Shown: piece after piece, positions 34,505 to 43,424 of the stretch
Layout of the letters: each line of letters begins with the position of its first letter
Numbering within the stretch: position 1 is the stretch's first letter
DNA from: Mucilaginibacter celer
GTDB taxonomy: Bacteria > Bacteroidota > Bacteroidia > Sphingobacteriales > Sphingobacteriaceae
Assembly: GCF_003576455.2 (NCBI RefSeq)
Contig: NZ_CP032869.1
Span: 124,001-188,000 of the forward strand
DNA length: 64,000 nt
Reading direction: 5' to 3'
Made by a program: the position numbers and the translations under genes
Notes under the pieces: model-generated
Database searches by the model: none
What the model was told of the DNA's origin: nothing
The model's input: only the letters and a program-made list of their open reading frames with translations

Positions 34505-35998
34505 ATGAAAAAATATTTAATTTTTATAATTCCATTACTTGTTTTTACATCATGCAGGAAGTTTTTGGATGTGCAGCCGGAATCTGATGTAGATAAGGAG
34601 CAGCTTTTTCAAACTGAAGCCGGATTTCAGGAGGCATTAAACGGGGTTTATGCAAGGTGCACCAAAGCAGATTTGTATGCAGGAAACCTTACGTTTAGCA
34701 ACCTTGATATTATGGCGCAAAACTATTCGTTTTCTAATACCGATTTCCAAAAAATCGCCTCGTTTCAATACAGTCAAAGCATTTTAAAAGACAAGAACAG
34801 CCAGATCTGGTCGTCTGTTTATAATGCTATCGGCAACTGCAACCAAATACTGCAGGTTATAGATAAGCAAAAGGCAATATTTTCAGGAAATAACTATGCC
34901 ATCATCAAAGGTGAAGCACTGGCGTTGCGCGCGTATCTTCATTTCGATCTGTTACGTATGTTTGCCCCATCATACAAGTACAGCCCCGATAGTAAGGGCA
35001 TTCCTTATGTAACTAATGTTAGCATTAAAAGCACGCCCTTTTCATCAGTAGGTGATGTAATTAATTACGCTATTATTGATTTGCGTAACGCACGTACCTT
35101 ACTAAGTAACACAGATCCTATTATTTCGGCAGCTTATGTTGTTGGTTATCCGAACAAAAAATATCCCGATAATTTTACAGGCATAAAGCAAACCGAAACT
35201 ACAAGCAATACCCTGTTTTTACAAAACCGCAGGCACAGGCTAAACTACTACGCGGTGTGCGGTGAACTTGCAAGGGTTTACCTGTACAAAAACGACTATC
35301 AGAATGCGCTTTCGAACGCGAATGATGTAATAACAGCCAACAAGTTTCCGTGGACACAAAAAGAAGATGCTTTTAACAACGATGTTACGCAGAAAGACCG
35401 GATTTTTTACAATGAACTGGTGTTTGGATGGTATGCGCCTTACGCCAATGATAATGATGCGCTCGTAAGCTTATTTAGCAGAGCAAATACGGCAGACTAC
35501 CAGCCAACCCCGGCACAGTTAGATAACATATATGAAAAAAGCACCGTTGGTGCCGAAGACTGGCGCTACAGGCAATGGTTTTATACAGCTACCGATGTAA
35601 CACCAAACCGTAGTTACCTGATTAAGTACCTGGTTAACAGCTCGCCTCAGGTAAATCTGCACCCGCTTATGGCACCTGCTTTTCGTTTAACGGAGGCCTA
35701 TTACATAGCCGCCGAAGCGAGTTACGATAGTAACCCGATGAAAGCTATTGAGTACTTAAATACTGTGCGCACGCACCGCGGTATAATTGATCTGTTGCCC
35801 GCAACTTTAGGTAAAACGGCTTTTATAAATGCGTTGGTTAAGGAAGCCCGTAAAGAGTTTTACGGCGAGAGCCAGATATTTTACATGTATAAACGGTTAA
35901 ACCTTGATATAGTAGCGGCCAACGGACAGGTATATCCTGCATCTAACAGCATCTATGTGTTCCCGGTTCCGGATGATGAAAAAGCTTATAATAATTGA
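34505..35998 (+). CDS. SusD/RagB-family surface lipoprotein
   Basis: A 497-residue lipoprotein (MKKYLIFIIPLLVFTSCRKFLDVQPESDVDKEQLF; lipobox FTSC, Cys 17). The helical SusD core is visible, with the EALALRAYLHFDLLRMFAPSY segment that is conserved in the family, and a C-terminal EARKEFYGESQIFYMYKRLN. It is shorter than many glycan SusDs, closer to the RagB/SusD-like proteins paired with peptide-type SusCs. It is 9 bp after the SusC gene and ends 19 bp before the DUF4843 gene, in one operon. Confidence 0.95.
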   Translation: MKKYLIFIIPLLVFTSCRKFLDVQPESDVDKEQLFQTEAGFQEALNGVYARCTKADLYAGNLTFSNLDIMAQNYSFSNTDFQKIASFQYSQSILKDKNSQIWSSVYNAIGNCNQILQVIDKQKAIFSGNNYAIIKGEALALRAYLHFDLLRMFAPSYKYSPDSKGIPYVTNVSIKSTPFSSVGDVINYAIIDLRNARTLLSNTDPIISAAYVVGYPNKKYPDNFTGIKQTETTSNTLFLQNRRHRLNYYAVCGELARVYLYKNDYQNALSNANDVITANKFPWTQKEDAFNNDVTQKDRIFYNELVFGWYAPYANDNDALVSLFSRANTADYQPTPAQLDNIYEKSTVGAEDWRYRQWFYTATDVTPNRSYLIKYLVNSSPQVNLHPLMAPAFRLTEAYYIAAEASYDSNPMKAIEYLNTVRTHRGIIDLLPATLGKTAFINALVKEARKEFYGESQIFYMYKRLNLDIVAANGQVYPASNSIYVFPVPDDEKAYNN

Positions 35999-36017
35999 TC
36001 TTATACCATTTATAACA

Positions 36018-36872
36018 ATGAAAAGAAATATATTTTATGTTTTTGTGGTTGTTGCAGCACTTTTTGGCTGCAAAAAAGACCAATTGCTTACCTATGGCTC
36101 TAAGGATAATATTTATCTGAACTATAAGGATAAAGACAAAAATCAGGACACTTCGATACTCACTTACTCTTTTGCCTATAACCCCACGCTGGCCCAGGAT
36201 ACCATTTGGGTGCCGGTAATTATTTCGGGCCAGATATCAAAAAGCGAACGGAAGTTTACAATAAGCGTAGTTGATACTGCTACTACAGCTAAGGCCGGGC
36301 TGCATTATGAAGCGCTTAAACCAACTTACGTGATGCCTGCCGATTCTGGCACTGTAAAAATACCGGTGATTATAAAAAACAGCGACCCGGATCTTGCCAA
36401 TAAATCAGTAAAGCTCACTATTCTCGTTTCGGGCGGTCAGGATTTTGGCTCTTCACTTCCTGTATTGCTCAGAAAAAGAACTATCCTGTACTCTGCCCGG
36501 TTAGAGCAGCCATCATGGTGGATTTTTTGGATGGGTAATCTCGGTAATTACAGCAGGATCAAACACCAGTTATTCCTGATTTCATCGGGTACTGTTGATC
36601 TTGTAAATCTTTCCAAACCAGATGCTTATCTTCAAATTCCGCGTTCGCTGTATTATATAGATAATGTCAGAACATTTGTGAACGACCCCTTTGCCTGGGT
36701 AGCGCGTTATCCTGAAAAGGGTTATGTACTTACCAAAAGAGCCAACGGAAGCAATGATTATGATTTTTATAGTTCTTCTTCGCCCGATAAAAAGTTTTAT
36801 CTCAAGTATTACGATTTGGCAGGCAAGTACTTTTTTGTTGATGAAAATGGTCAACAGGTTATTATCAATTAA
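36018..36872 (+). CDS. DUF4843 lipoprotein
   Basis: A 284-residue lipoprotein from ATG 36018 (MKRNIFYVFVVVAALFGCKKDQL; lipobox LFGC). The mature part begins with a TYGSKDNIYLNYKDKDK segment and contains the Calx-beta-like stretch of DUF4843 proteins (PVIISGQISKSERKFTISVVDTATTAKAGLHYEAL). DUF4843 proteins follow SusC/SusD in many Bacteroidota loci, together with PKD-like lipoproteins as here. They are predicted surface-exposed accessory binding proteins; the exact role is unknown. The genes on either side are 19 and 11 bp away. Confidence 0.83.
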   Translation: MKRNIFYVFVVVAALFGCKKDQLLTYGSKDNIYLNYKDKDKNQDTSILTYSFAYNPTLAQDTIWVPVIISGQISKSERKFTISVVDTATTAKAGLHYEALKPTYVMPADSGTVKIPVIIKNSDPDLANKSVKLTILVSGGQDFGSSLPVLLRKRTILYSARLEQPSWWIFWMGNLGNYSRIKHQLFLISSGTVDLVNLSKPDAYLQIPRSLYYIDNVRTFVNDPFAWVARYPEKGYVLTKRANGSNDYDFYSSSSPDKKFYLKYYDLAGKYFFVDENGQQVIIN

Positions 36873-36883
36873 ACACTTAGGTC

Positions 36884-38323
36884 ATGAAATTTAAATCGAT
36901 AGCTATATTGGCGTTCATAACAACAGTGCTTTATACTTCATGTAAAAAAGACCTGGGCAATTATGTATACTCGCCACCTTCAGAGCCGGTAGTTGCCGGC
37001 TTTAATAACGCAACATTCGCAGCGCAGATTGGCGATACGCTTACCATACAACCAAAAATTACCCTCGCAAACGCCGATCCGCTTAAGGATTTGGATTTTG
37101 AGTGGCACATAACCGTTCAGGAAGAACTTCGGGAAGCGGTTTACAAGGGTTACCCGCTTAAAATAGTTTATAATTTGGGCCCTGGCCCCCGCACCTGTAA
37201 GCTCCTCATTACCGATAAACGCAACGGGTTGTTTTATAATTTCCCCTTTAAAATAACAGGCACAACCCAGTTTTCGGTGGGCAGCCTGGTATTAAGCAAT
37301 GATAACGGGCTTACCAAACTATCATTTGTAAGGCCCGATAAAACGGTATTGAGCGATATTTATAAATCGCTTAATAAAGAAGATTTGCCTATAAACCCGG
37401 TTGAACTGTATTACTCAAAACCACTGCCTTACCAGCCCAACACCAAAGAGGAATATTGGGTGTTAAGTAATGATCCTAATAAAAGTGGTGTGATACTTGA
37501 TGCCAGTACATTATTGAAACGAAAAGATTTTTCGTCGCAGTTTTTCTCGCCGCCTGCCGTTATCAGCGCCGGGTATCTCGAACCGTTTTTGGGGCCTGTA
37601 CAAATGGGTACAGTACCAACCGGCGTAATTAACGGCAAGTTATACGTGGGTGTTCAATCAACAGCTCCTTTTGCTGATGATTATGGCAAGTTTGCCAATG
37701 CGCAGGCCGGCGATTACAATATGTCGAAGTATTTTACACACGGCAGCTCATTTTTCATCGGGTACGATCTGAAGAAAAAAGCGTTTATCACATTTGGCTC
37801 TGATGGAACCTATTCTGGAACCAACTATAAAGTTGATACAGCAAGCACAGGTTTTGATCCTAAAAATGTTACATACGATAACCTTTTATTCATGAAGCCT
37901 GTTGAGGGCGGCGCATCTTACGCGTTCTTTAAAACGGGCACAGGTGCCGTAACCGAATTAAGTTTCAGCTACCCTTTGGGCAACGACAGAACCTTTAGAG
38001 GCCTGGGCAAACGCACATTTAAAGGCAGCGCATTAATTGACGACGACACCAAGTGGGTAGTTAACAGTTTAAATGTATTCTACTTTTCATCAAAAGGAAA
38101 AATATACCGATACAATCCTATTAATGAGGATATAAGACAGCTTGATGCAGATTTCGGCGGTAAAAAAATATCAATGATCAAGGTTAGTTTGGATGATAAT
38201 ACTCTTACTGTTGGCGCAAACGGGGCTGTTTATACACTTGATGTGAGTGTTTCCAAAACGGGAAACATCATCAAAACATTAAGTGGCATTCCTGGTGAAC
38301 CAATTGACATAGTTACTAAATAA
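36884..38323 (+). CDS. PKD-like family lipoprotein
   Basis: A 479-residue lipoprotein (signal MKFKSIAILAFITTVLYTSCKKDL; Cys 20). The N-terminal Ig/PKD-like domain (about 35-125: GDTLTIQPKITLANADPLKDLDFEWHI) is followed by a beta-propeller-like region with repeated GKIYR / AVYTLDV turns near the C-terminus. These proteins regularly accompany DUF4843 and SusD proteins. No enzyme motif is visible; a surface ligand-binding role is likely. It lies in the operon between the DUF4843 gene (11 bp) and the basic-secretory-type peptidase gene (17 bp). Confidence 0.82.
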   Translation: MKFKSIAILAFITTVLYTSCKKDLGNYVYSPPSEPVVAGFNNATFAAQIGDTLTIQPKITLANADPLKDLDFEWHITVQEELREAVYKGYPLKIVYNLGPGPRTCKLLITDKRNGLFYNFPFKITGTTQFSVGSLVLSNDNGLTKLSFVRPDKTVLSDIYKSLNKEDLPINPVELYYSKPLPYQPNTKEEYWVLSNDPNKSGVILDASTLLKRKDFSSQFFSPPAVISAGYLEPFLGPVQMGTVPTGVINGKLYVGVQSTAPFADDYGKFANAQAGDYNMSKYFTHGSSFFIGYDLKKKAFITFGSDGTYSGTNYKVDTASTGFDPKNVTYDNLLFMKPVEGGASYAFFKTGTGAVTELSFSYPLGNDRTFRGLGKRTFKGSALIDDDTKWVVNSLNVFYFSSKGKIYRYNPINEDIRQLDADFGGKKISMIKVSLDDNTLTVGANGAVYTLDVSVSKTGNIIKTLSGIPGEPIDIVTK

Positions 38324-38340
38324 ACAATAAACCTAACCAT

Positions 38341-39093
38341 ATGAAAAAAATGAATAACAGCCTGAAAGTTTTCATGCTGATGGCTACTGCCATGGCTTTA
38401 ACAACCGCCTGTTACAAAGATAAACTGGCCGATAGCAGGGATGAACCACAGGTTAAGCCGGTTTTTCATGATTACCTGTCGCAGGATTCAGTAACCAGGG
38501 GGCCTTATACATTGATCTTCACCAACTACTCGCCCGATTTTGAAACCGAAGAGGGGAAAAAAATCAAGGAACGGATGATCGATGCCTTTTTTAAAGTATA
38601 TCCCCTGGAAGCTTCCATTTATAATCCTAAAACAACGGTGAAGGTTCATTTTAACATCGATCCATCCTATACAGGTGTTGCCGAAGCAGGAAACGGCACT
38701 GTTCGTGTAAGCCCAAAATGGATGCTTGCTAACCCTGAGGATCTGGATGTGGTTACCCATGAGGTAATGCATATTGTACAGGATTATAAAGGAGGCAACC
38801 CCGGATGGCTTACTGAAGGCATTGCCGATTACGCCAGATACACCCTCGGGCTAAACAACGCCGCCGCTAACTGGCATTTACCCGACTATAGTGCAGATAA
38901 AGATTATACAGGGAGTTACGGTATAACAGCCCGTTTTTTGGTTTGGCTTGATAAGCATGTTAAAGCCGGTATTGTAAAAGGCCTGGACGCCGCCTGCCGC
39001 GATAATACGTATTCTGATCAAACCTGGAAAACATTAACTGGTAAAACAGTTGATGAACTTTGGGAAGCTTATAGTAAGAACCCGGCGCTCTAA
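38341..39093 (+). CDS. Basic secretory protein (BSP)-type zinc metallopeptidase, lipoprotein
   Basis: A 250-residue lipoprotein (MKKMNNSLKVFMLMATAMALTTACYKD; lipobox TTAC). The zinc motif H140-E141-V-M-H144 is followed by IVQDY, and then PGWLTEGIADYARYTLG, which matches the peptidase-like BSP family (plant basic secretory protein and bacterial relatives) with H-E-x-x-H and a downstream Tyr/Asp-rich signature. The predicted reaction is peptide-bond hydrolysis at the cell surface or in the periplasm. As the last gene of the SusC-SusD-DUF4843-PKD operon, it points to peptide or protein substrates for this locus. A UUCG-loop terminator follows. Confidence 0.88.
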   Translation: MKKMNNSLKVFMLMATAMALTTACYKDKLADSRDEPQVKPVFHDYLSQDSVTRGPYTLIFTNYSPDFETEEGKKIKERMIDAFFKVYPLEASIYNPKTTVKVHFNIDPSYTGVAEAGNGTVRVSPKWMLANPEDLDVVTHEVMHIVQDYKGGNPGWLTEGIADYARYTLGLNNAAANWHLPDYSADKDYTGSYGITARFLVWLDKHVKAGIVKGLDAACRDNTYSDQTWKTLTGKTVDELWEAYSKNPAL

Positions 39094-39100
39094 AAATAAA

Positions 39101-39128
39101 TAGCCGGAGTGGTTCGCCATTCCGGCTA
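39101..39128 (+). terminator. Terminator of the SusC-to-BSP operon
   Basis: TAGCCGGAGTGG - TTCG - CCATTCCGGCTA, a 12-bp stem with one G-U pair and a UUCG tetraloop, 7 bp after the BSP peptidase stop codon. No strong T-tract follows. The 332 bp to the next gene show no other recognisable structure. Confidence 0.75.
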
Positions 39129-39460
39129 TAATAAGACATGTAATATTAATAGCCGCAGAAAACGAAAAAAGTGAGGGTGATTTTGATATCTGCAGCTACG
39201 GTTATGATGGACCGGACATAAAGGCATTTTTTTTTCAATATAATTAACTAAACGTACGCTCCGATTAGCATATCAATTTTTGTAGCCGGTTTTATTGCCA
39301 TAATTGTAAGCAGGTTAGGCTGTTGCTTTTAACGTAACCCGGCAAAATATAATTTAACAATATCAAATAATTAACATGCTAAAGACATACGGAGCCGGCA
39401 GCATCCTTTGCGGATAGGGGTGTTGCCAATGGTTCCGTAAGGCGCAATAAAAAGCTTTTT

Positions 39461-40393
39461 ATGACAAAAAATGAATTAACCAGGTACATCATCGGCGGCA
39501 TCGTGATCTCGTCGTTTTCGTTTTTTTACGGCAAATGCCTTAATAAGCCCGATGTAGCACCCATCCGGCAAACGGGTAAACCGCCGGCTTACTGGCAGGA
39601 GCACTGGTTTGAACATAACCAGGTGGTATCGTTGGTTTATGAGGATAAAAACGTTGCCGTTTATTACGATAAGGGGATGGATAAATCGGTTACATGGCCT
39701 TACAAAACCATGTCGGATGCCTGGGGCTATGTAAAAAACACTTACGGTAGCTTCGGCGATTCGACAAGGTTGTACACCATTTTTCACCAGGGCATTTACG
39801 GCGGCGGCCATCCCGCTTCGTACTTTGATGATAGTCATGATTACCGAAATACCATTGATTGCGGCCTCGATGGCTGGGAAAAACCAACCGGCCAGGAAAT
39901 AGGCATGCCCATTCATGAAATGGGGCATATTGTAAGCGGTGCCAGTCACGGTGTAAAAGGTTCACCATCGGATGTGCTTTGGGGCGACAGTAAGTTTATG
40001 GAGATTTTCAACTACGATGTATTGCTGCATATCGGTCGCGAAGATGAGGCAAAGCGGGTTTACGACCAGATGCAGGGCCAGTATGATGATTTTCCGCGGG
40101 CCAAAACGCAGTGGTTTAAAAACTGGTTTTATCCCATTTACAGCAGTTACGGTAAAGCAGCGGTGCTTGATAAATACTTTGCTTTGCTGGCGGCAAACTT
40201 CCCGCAAAAAAAAGATCCGCACGGGCATGAATATACCCGTGATATGAACTGGGGCGAATTTGTGCATTTCTGGAGCGGGGCTGCAGGTGTAAACCTTAAG
40301 CAGCAAGCTACCCAGGCCTTCGGCTGGACAGAGGAGTGGGAAACCCAGTTTAAACAGGCGCAAAAGGATTTTCCGAAGGTGAAGTATAAATAG
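39461..40393 (+). CDS. Membrane-anchored putative zinc metallopeptidase (HEMGH)
   Basis: A 310-residue protein with an N-terminal hydrophobic anchor or signal (YIIGGIVISSFSFFYGKC; the Cys may be a lipid site, but the lipobox is poor). A classical zinc motif H152-E153-M-G-H156 is followed by IVSGASHG, with His163 as a possible third ligand. The rest is rich in Trp/Tyr (YWQEHWFEHNQVV; WKNWFYPIYSSYG). The exact family is not recognised; it behaves like gluzincin or F5/8-associated peptidases of Bacteroidota. It stands 367 bp after the BSP gene, in the middle of a set of peptidases, so it likely shares their role. Confidence 0.65.
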   Translation: MTKNELTRYIIGGIVISSFSFFYGKCLNKPDVAPIRQTGKPPAYWQEHWFEHNQVVSLVYEDKNVAVYYDKGMDKSVTWPYKTMSDAWGYVKNTYGSFGDSTRLYTIFHQGIYGGGHPASYFDDSHDYRNTIDCGLDGWEKPTGQEIGMPIHEMGHIVSGASHGVKGSPSDVLWGDSKFMEIFNYDVLLHIGREDEAKRVYDQMQGQYDDFPRAKTQWFKNWFYPIYSSYGKAAVLDKYFALLAANFPQKKDPHGHEYTRDMNWGEFVHFWSGAAGVNLKQQATQAFGWTEEWETQFKQAQKDFPKVKYK

Positions 40394-40451
40394 ACAAGCG
40401 GATGTCACTTTTAGCTTTAACTCCGGCGTTAGTACCATAGCTGATAAAAAA

Positions 40452-40690
40452 GCGGGGAGAGAGCGATTCCCTCCCCTGGGAGCATAGCCTTCAATTTGGC
40501 AAAAAGCGGTGGGTTTGTGCGATTCCCCTCTCGAGAGGGGTGGAGGGGTGTGTTATTCTGCGCGAGGTTTATCGCTCGTATAACACACCCCTGCTCTCGC
40601 TCTTTCCCATCGCGCCCCCTCTCAAGAGGGGAACTTAAAGCCATTTGCTGCCCGGATCTTTAAGTTGGCAGCCCCCTCCCGGGGAGGGAA
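40452..40690. repeat. Nested GC-rich palindromic repeat, family D
   Basis: The inner inverted repeat AGGGGTGTGTTAT / ATAACACACCCCT (40544-40556 with 40580-40592) lies inside CCCCTCTCGAGAGGGG / CCCCCTCTCAAGAGGGG, and further out CCCTCCCCTGGGAG / CCCCCTCCCGGGGAGGG. The whole fills most of the 457-bp gap before the ThuA/DsbD-like gene. The start of a TAACACACCCCTGC-type repeat is widespread in Bacteroidota. No coding sequence is supported in it. Confidence 0.75.
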
Positions 40691-40850
40691 TAAAAAACGT
40701 TCCGAACACCCATGGTGGCCGGAGAAACCTGCACTATTGAAACAAAGTTAATATTGATTTAAAATAACCTATACACAACAAATCATCGGCAATAACCGAC
40801 ACGGTAAACAGCTAAATGTCAAACTTGCCAAACTTTTTAATTAAAAAGAT

Positions 40851-42731
40851 ATGAAAAAGATAGTTTCAGCCCTGCTGCTTTTCCTTGTGTTTAGTATGGC
40901 TTCATCTGCAAAGGTTACAAAAGCCGGATCAGGCAAAATTAGCCTCAGGGTTTTGTACGTGGGCTACGATCCCCCAAAACCGAAACCAGCAAAAATAACC
41001 TACTACAGTACCGCTACACCGGCTATCGACGAAGCCTGGAAAACCCGTATGGCCGATTTTAAGGCATTTTTGGAAACGCGGTTTGATAAGGTAGAAGTGG
41101 TGGACGTGCGGGATTATAATGCATCAATGTCTGATAAGGTAGATGTAACCATTGCCGATGCCGGTCCGATAAACCTTCCGGCAAATTTTAACCGTCCTAT
41201 TATTTTAATGCACCAGCTGGCACCAGATGTAGGTTTGCCTATCGGTTTAAAGTTTGACTGGTATTGCCAGTGCCTGGAAGACGATGCGCTGAACATTAAA
41301 ACCAGTCACCCGATATTTAACACGCCAATAAAGGTTAATTTAACATTGGTAACAAGGCCTACGCCCGGATCTTTTTTTAACGGTTACCAGGCTGCAACCA
41401 CGCCAAAAGAAATGCCGATGTGGAAGGTGATTAAGGAAGATGCATCTGCAAAAGATAAGTATATCATAGGTATGGTAGCCCATGGCGAGGGTTTTAACGA
41501 TTCGCCGGATGCGGAAGCTATAAGCGGCGGCGTTTGTTTAAAAAATGCTGAGGCGGTAGCGCTTGGCAGGCATGGCAATTATTTTATGTGGGGATTTTCG
41601 GGTTCGCCCAACCACATGACGGATGAGGCCAAAGATGTTTTCGTGAACACGATTTGCTACATCAAAAAGTTCGACCGTCAGCAGCCAATCATGAAAAAGG
41701 TACAGATCGAAAACCGCGAATGGGTAAGCGAAATGATCTATCGCAGCGATAAAGCTCAGTATGAAAAAACGCTGATCTCCCGTAAGGAAGGCAATGCCCG
41801 CCTGCTTAAAATGCAACAGGAGTTGAAAGACCGCAAAGCCAAAGGAGAGGATATTGGCAGAGCTAACGAAGCCCTGCTGCATATGCCGATATCCGATGCT
41901 ACAGAAAGTTTTGATGACTATCTGAAGTACTGGACCGGCAGCGGCATGTATAATATGTTTGGCACTGATGTAGAGGCCTATCATAAATACTATCGCGAAA
42001 ACCTTGAATATTATTATCCGGCAGATGGCTATTCGCTACAGGTAGATGAAGATGCGAAAAAGCTGGGCATCTCCAACCGCAAGGTAGAGCTGCTTGAAAA
42101 ATGTATCAGCATGCTTGAAAAAGGCGATGACGCGGCCTTAGCCCAAAGGGTACTGGAGAGATATACTACCGAAAAATTTGGCTCGGCTACTGAATGGCGT
42201 AACTGGTTAAACAAAAACAAACCAAACCTTTATTACACCGAAGCAGGCGGATTTAAATTTATGGTGAATACCTATAAAACAGAAACAGCTGCTGTTGCAG
42301 CTCCGGTATCCGGCACTGTTAAAACGACTGCCGCTACTACGGTACCCACCCGTGCCGATCCGGTAGTAGTTACCGCTACGCTGGTTGATATGCAGGGCGG
42401 AAAAAAGCAGGTAGTTGTTAATGCCGATATTTTGCAGGGCTGGCATATTTACGCTTATGTGCCTAAGGATAGCCCTTTTATTATAACCGAGCCGGTTATT
42501 GAGTTACCTAAAGGAATTAAAAACACAGCTTGGCAAAGCTCGGCCGGCGTACCGTTTACCGGCGGCGAGGGCATGTTTGTATGGGAAGACAAAGCCACAT
42601 TTAAAACCGAAATAAACGCCAAATCATTAAAGCCGGGCACCACCATTAAATGCGGGCTTTACTACCAGGTATGTGATAATAACAAATGCTTCCCGCCCAA
42701 ACGCAAATTGATTGAATTACAGATTTTATAG
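40851..42731 (+). CDS. Exported two-part protein: amidotransferase-like N-terminus and DsbD-alpha-like C-terminus
   Basis: A 626-residue exported protein (signal MKKIVSALLLFLVFSMASSA). The first ~280 residues have alternating hydrophobic beta-strands and a VAHGEGFNDSPDAEAISGG segment suggestive of a ThuA/glutamine-amidotransferase-like fold. A helical region follows (about 285-490). The last ~120 residues (about 508-626) resemble the N-terminal domain of DsbD: GWHIYAYVPKDSPF, then YQVCDNNKCFPP with the cysteine pair C608/C613. In DsbD that pair passes electrons to periplasmic partners. The TlpA-like gene 9 bp downstream is the obvious partner. Function inferred: a thiol-disulfide relay coupled to the neighbouring peptidases. 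Confidence 0.72.
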   Translation: MKKIVSALLLFLVFSMASSAKVTKAGSGKISLRVLYVGYDPPKPKPAKITYYSTATPAIDEAWKTRMADFKAFLETRFDKVEVVDVRDYNASMSDKVDVTIADAGPINLPANFNRPIILMHQLAPDVGLPIGLKFDWYCQCLEDDALNIKTSHPIFNTPIKVNLTLVTRPTPGSFFNGYQAATTPKEMPMWKVIKEDASAKDKYIIGMVAHGEGFNDSPDAEAISGGVCLKNAEAVALGRHGNYFMWGFSGSPNHMTDEAKDVFVNTICYIKKFDRQQPIMKKVQIENREWVSEMIYRSDKAQYEKTLISRKEGNARLLKMQQELKDRKAKGEDIGRANEALLHMPISDATESFDDYLKYWTGSGMYNMFGTDVEAYHKYYRENLEYYYPADGYSLQVDEDAKKLGISNRKVELLEKCISMLEKGDDAALAQRVLERYTTEKFGSATEWRNWLNKNKPNLYYTEAGGFKFMVNTYKTETAAVAAPVSGTVKTTAATTVPTRADPVVVTATLVDMQGGKKQVVVNADILQGWHIYAYVPKDSPFIITEPVIELPKGIKNTAWQSSAGVPFTGGEGMFVWEDKATFKTEINAKSLKPGTTIKCGLYYQVCDNNKCFPPKRKLIELQIL

Positions 42732-42740
42732 GTAATTGGT

Positions 42741-43280
42741 ATGAAAAAAACATTTTTAATGCTGGCTACCTTAGCAGTGTTGATTGTAGCAGGGGCAAAG
42801 CCAGTGGCTGCATATACCCGCCAACAGGCGGATACGGTAGGGCAGGGCGTTGAAGTTGGTAAAGTATTACCGGCGTTCGGTTTGCAGGGCAGTAACGGTA
42901 AGCCGCTCAAATCATCGGCAGTGAAAGGGAGGGTGGTACTTATTGATTTTTGGGCATCGTGGTGTATGCCTTGCCGGGCGTCCATTCCGCATTTAAAGGA
43001 GCTTTATAAAAAGTATCAAAAAAGCGGTTTTGAGATATTGAGTGTTTCGATAGATCAAAACAGCAGGGCCTGGAAAAGCGCAATGCTGAAGGAAGCAATG
43101 CCCTGGCAACAGGCCATTGATAAGTATGAAGCGGGGAAGGACGCATCGGTAATGATGAACGCTCTGGGCATCCAATCAGTACCTTTTGCCTTATTGTTGG
43201 ATGACAGCGGCAAAGTGATTGCTGTGAATCCTGCAGCGGAAGACATTGATGCGTTGCTCAAAAAAATATTTAATAGTTAA
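42741..43280 (+). CDS. TlpA-family thiol-disulfide oxidoreductase
   Basis: A 179-residue exported thioredoxin-fold protein (signal MKKTFLMLATLAVLIVAGAKPVAA). The active site is in WASWCMPCRASIP with C75 and C78; the cis-Pro loop is QSVPFALL. The redox role in the periplasm is reducing or isomerising disulfides. It begins 9 bp after the DsbD-alpha-like protein gene, and together they could form a redox pair. Their position in a row of peptidases suggests they unfold disulfide-bonded proteins before cleavage; this is inference. Confidence 0.93.
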   Translation: MKKTFLMLATLAVLIVAGAKPVAAYTRQQADTVGQGVEVGKVLPAFGLQGSNGKPLKSSAVKGRVVLIDFWASWCMPCRASIPHLKELYKKYQKSGFEILSVSIDQNSRAWKSAMLKEAMPWQQAIDKYEAGKDASVMMNALGIQSVPFALLLDDSGKVIAVNPAAEDIDALLKKIFNS

Positions 43281-43358
43281 AAATAAAAAAGTGGCTCTCA
43301 TTGCCACATAAAGAAGCTCTGTCGGGCATTTCCATCAGTTTTAGTTAAGTTTAATTTC

Positions 43359-43390
43359 GAGGGGCCGGTTTAAATACCGGCTCTTTTTTA
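43359..43390 (+). terminator. Rho-independent terminator after the TlpA gene
   Basis: Stem GCCGGT / ACCGGC (43364-43369 with 43376-43381), extended by weaker flanking pairs and followed by TCTTTTTTA. It is 79 bp past the TlpA stop codon and 35 bp before the M16 gene. Confidence 0.7.
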
Positions 43391-43424
43391 ACTTAGCGCT
43401 AAATCCTGATCCGATTTACAAATT

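Noticed and set aside
39476-40438. Two long frames (157 and 158 codons) antisense to the HEMGH protein gene
   Set aside because: Both are shadows of the plus-strand gene, which has a clear zinc motif and export signal.
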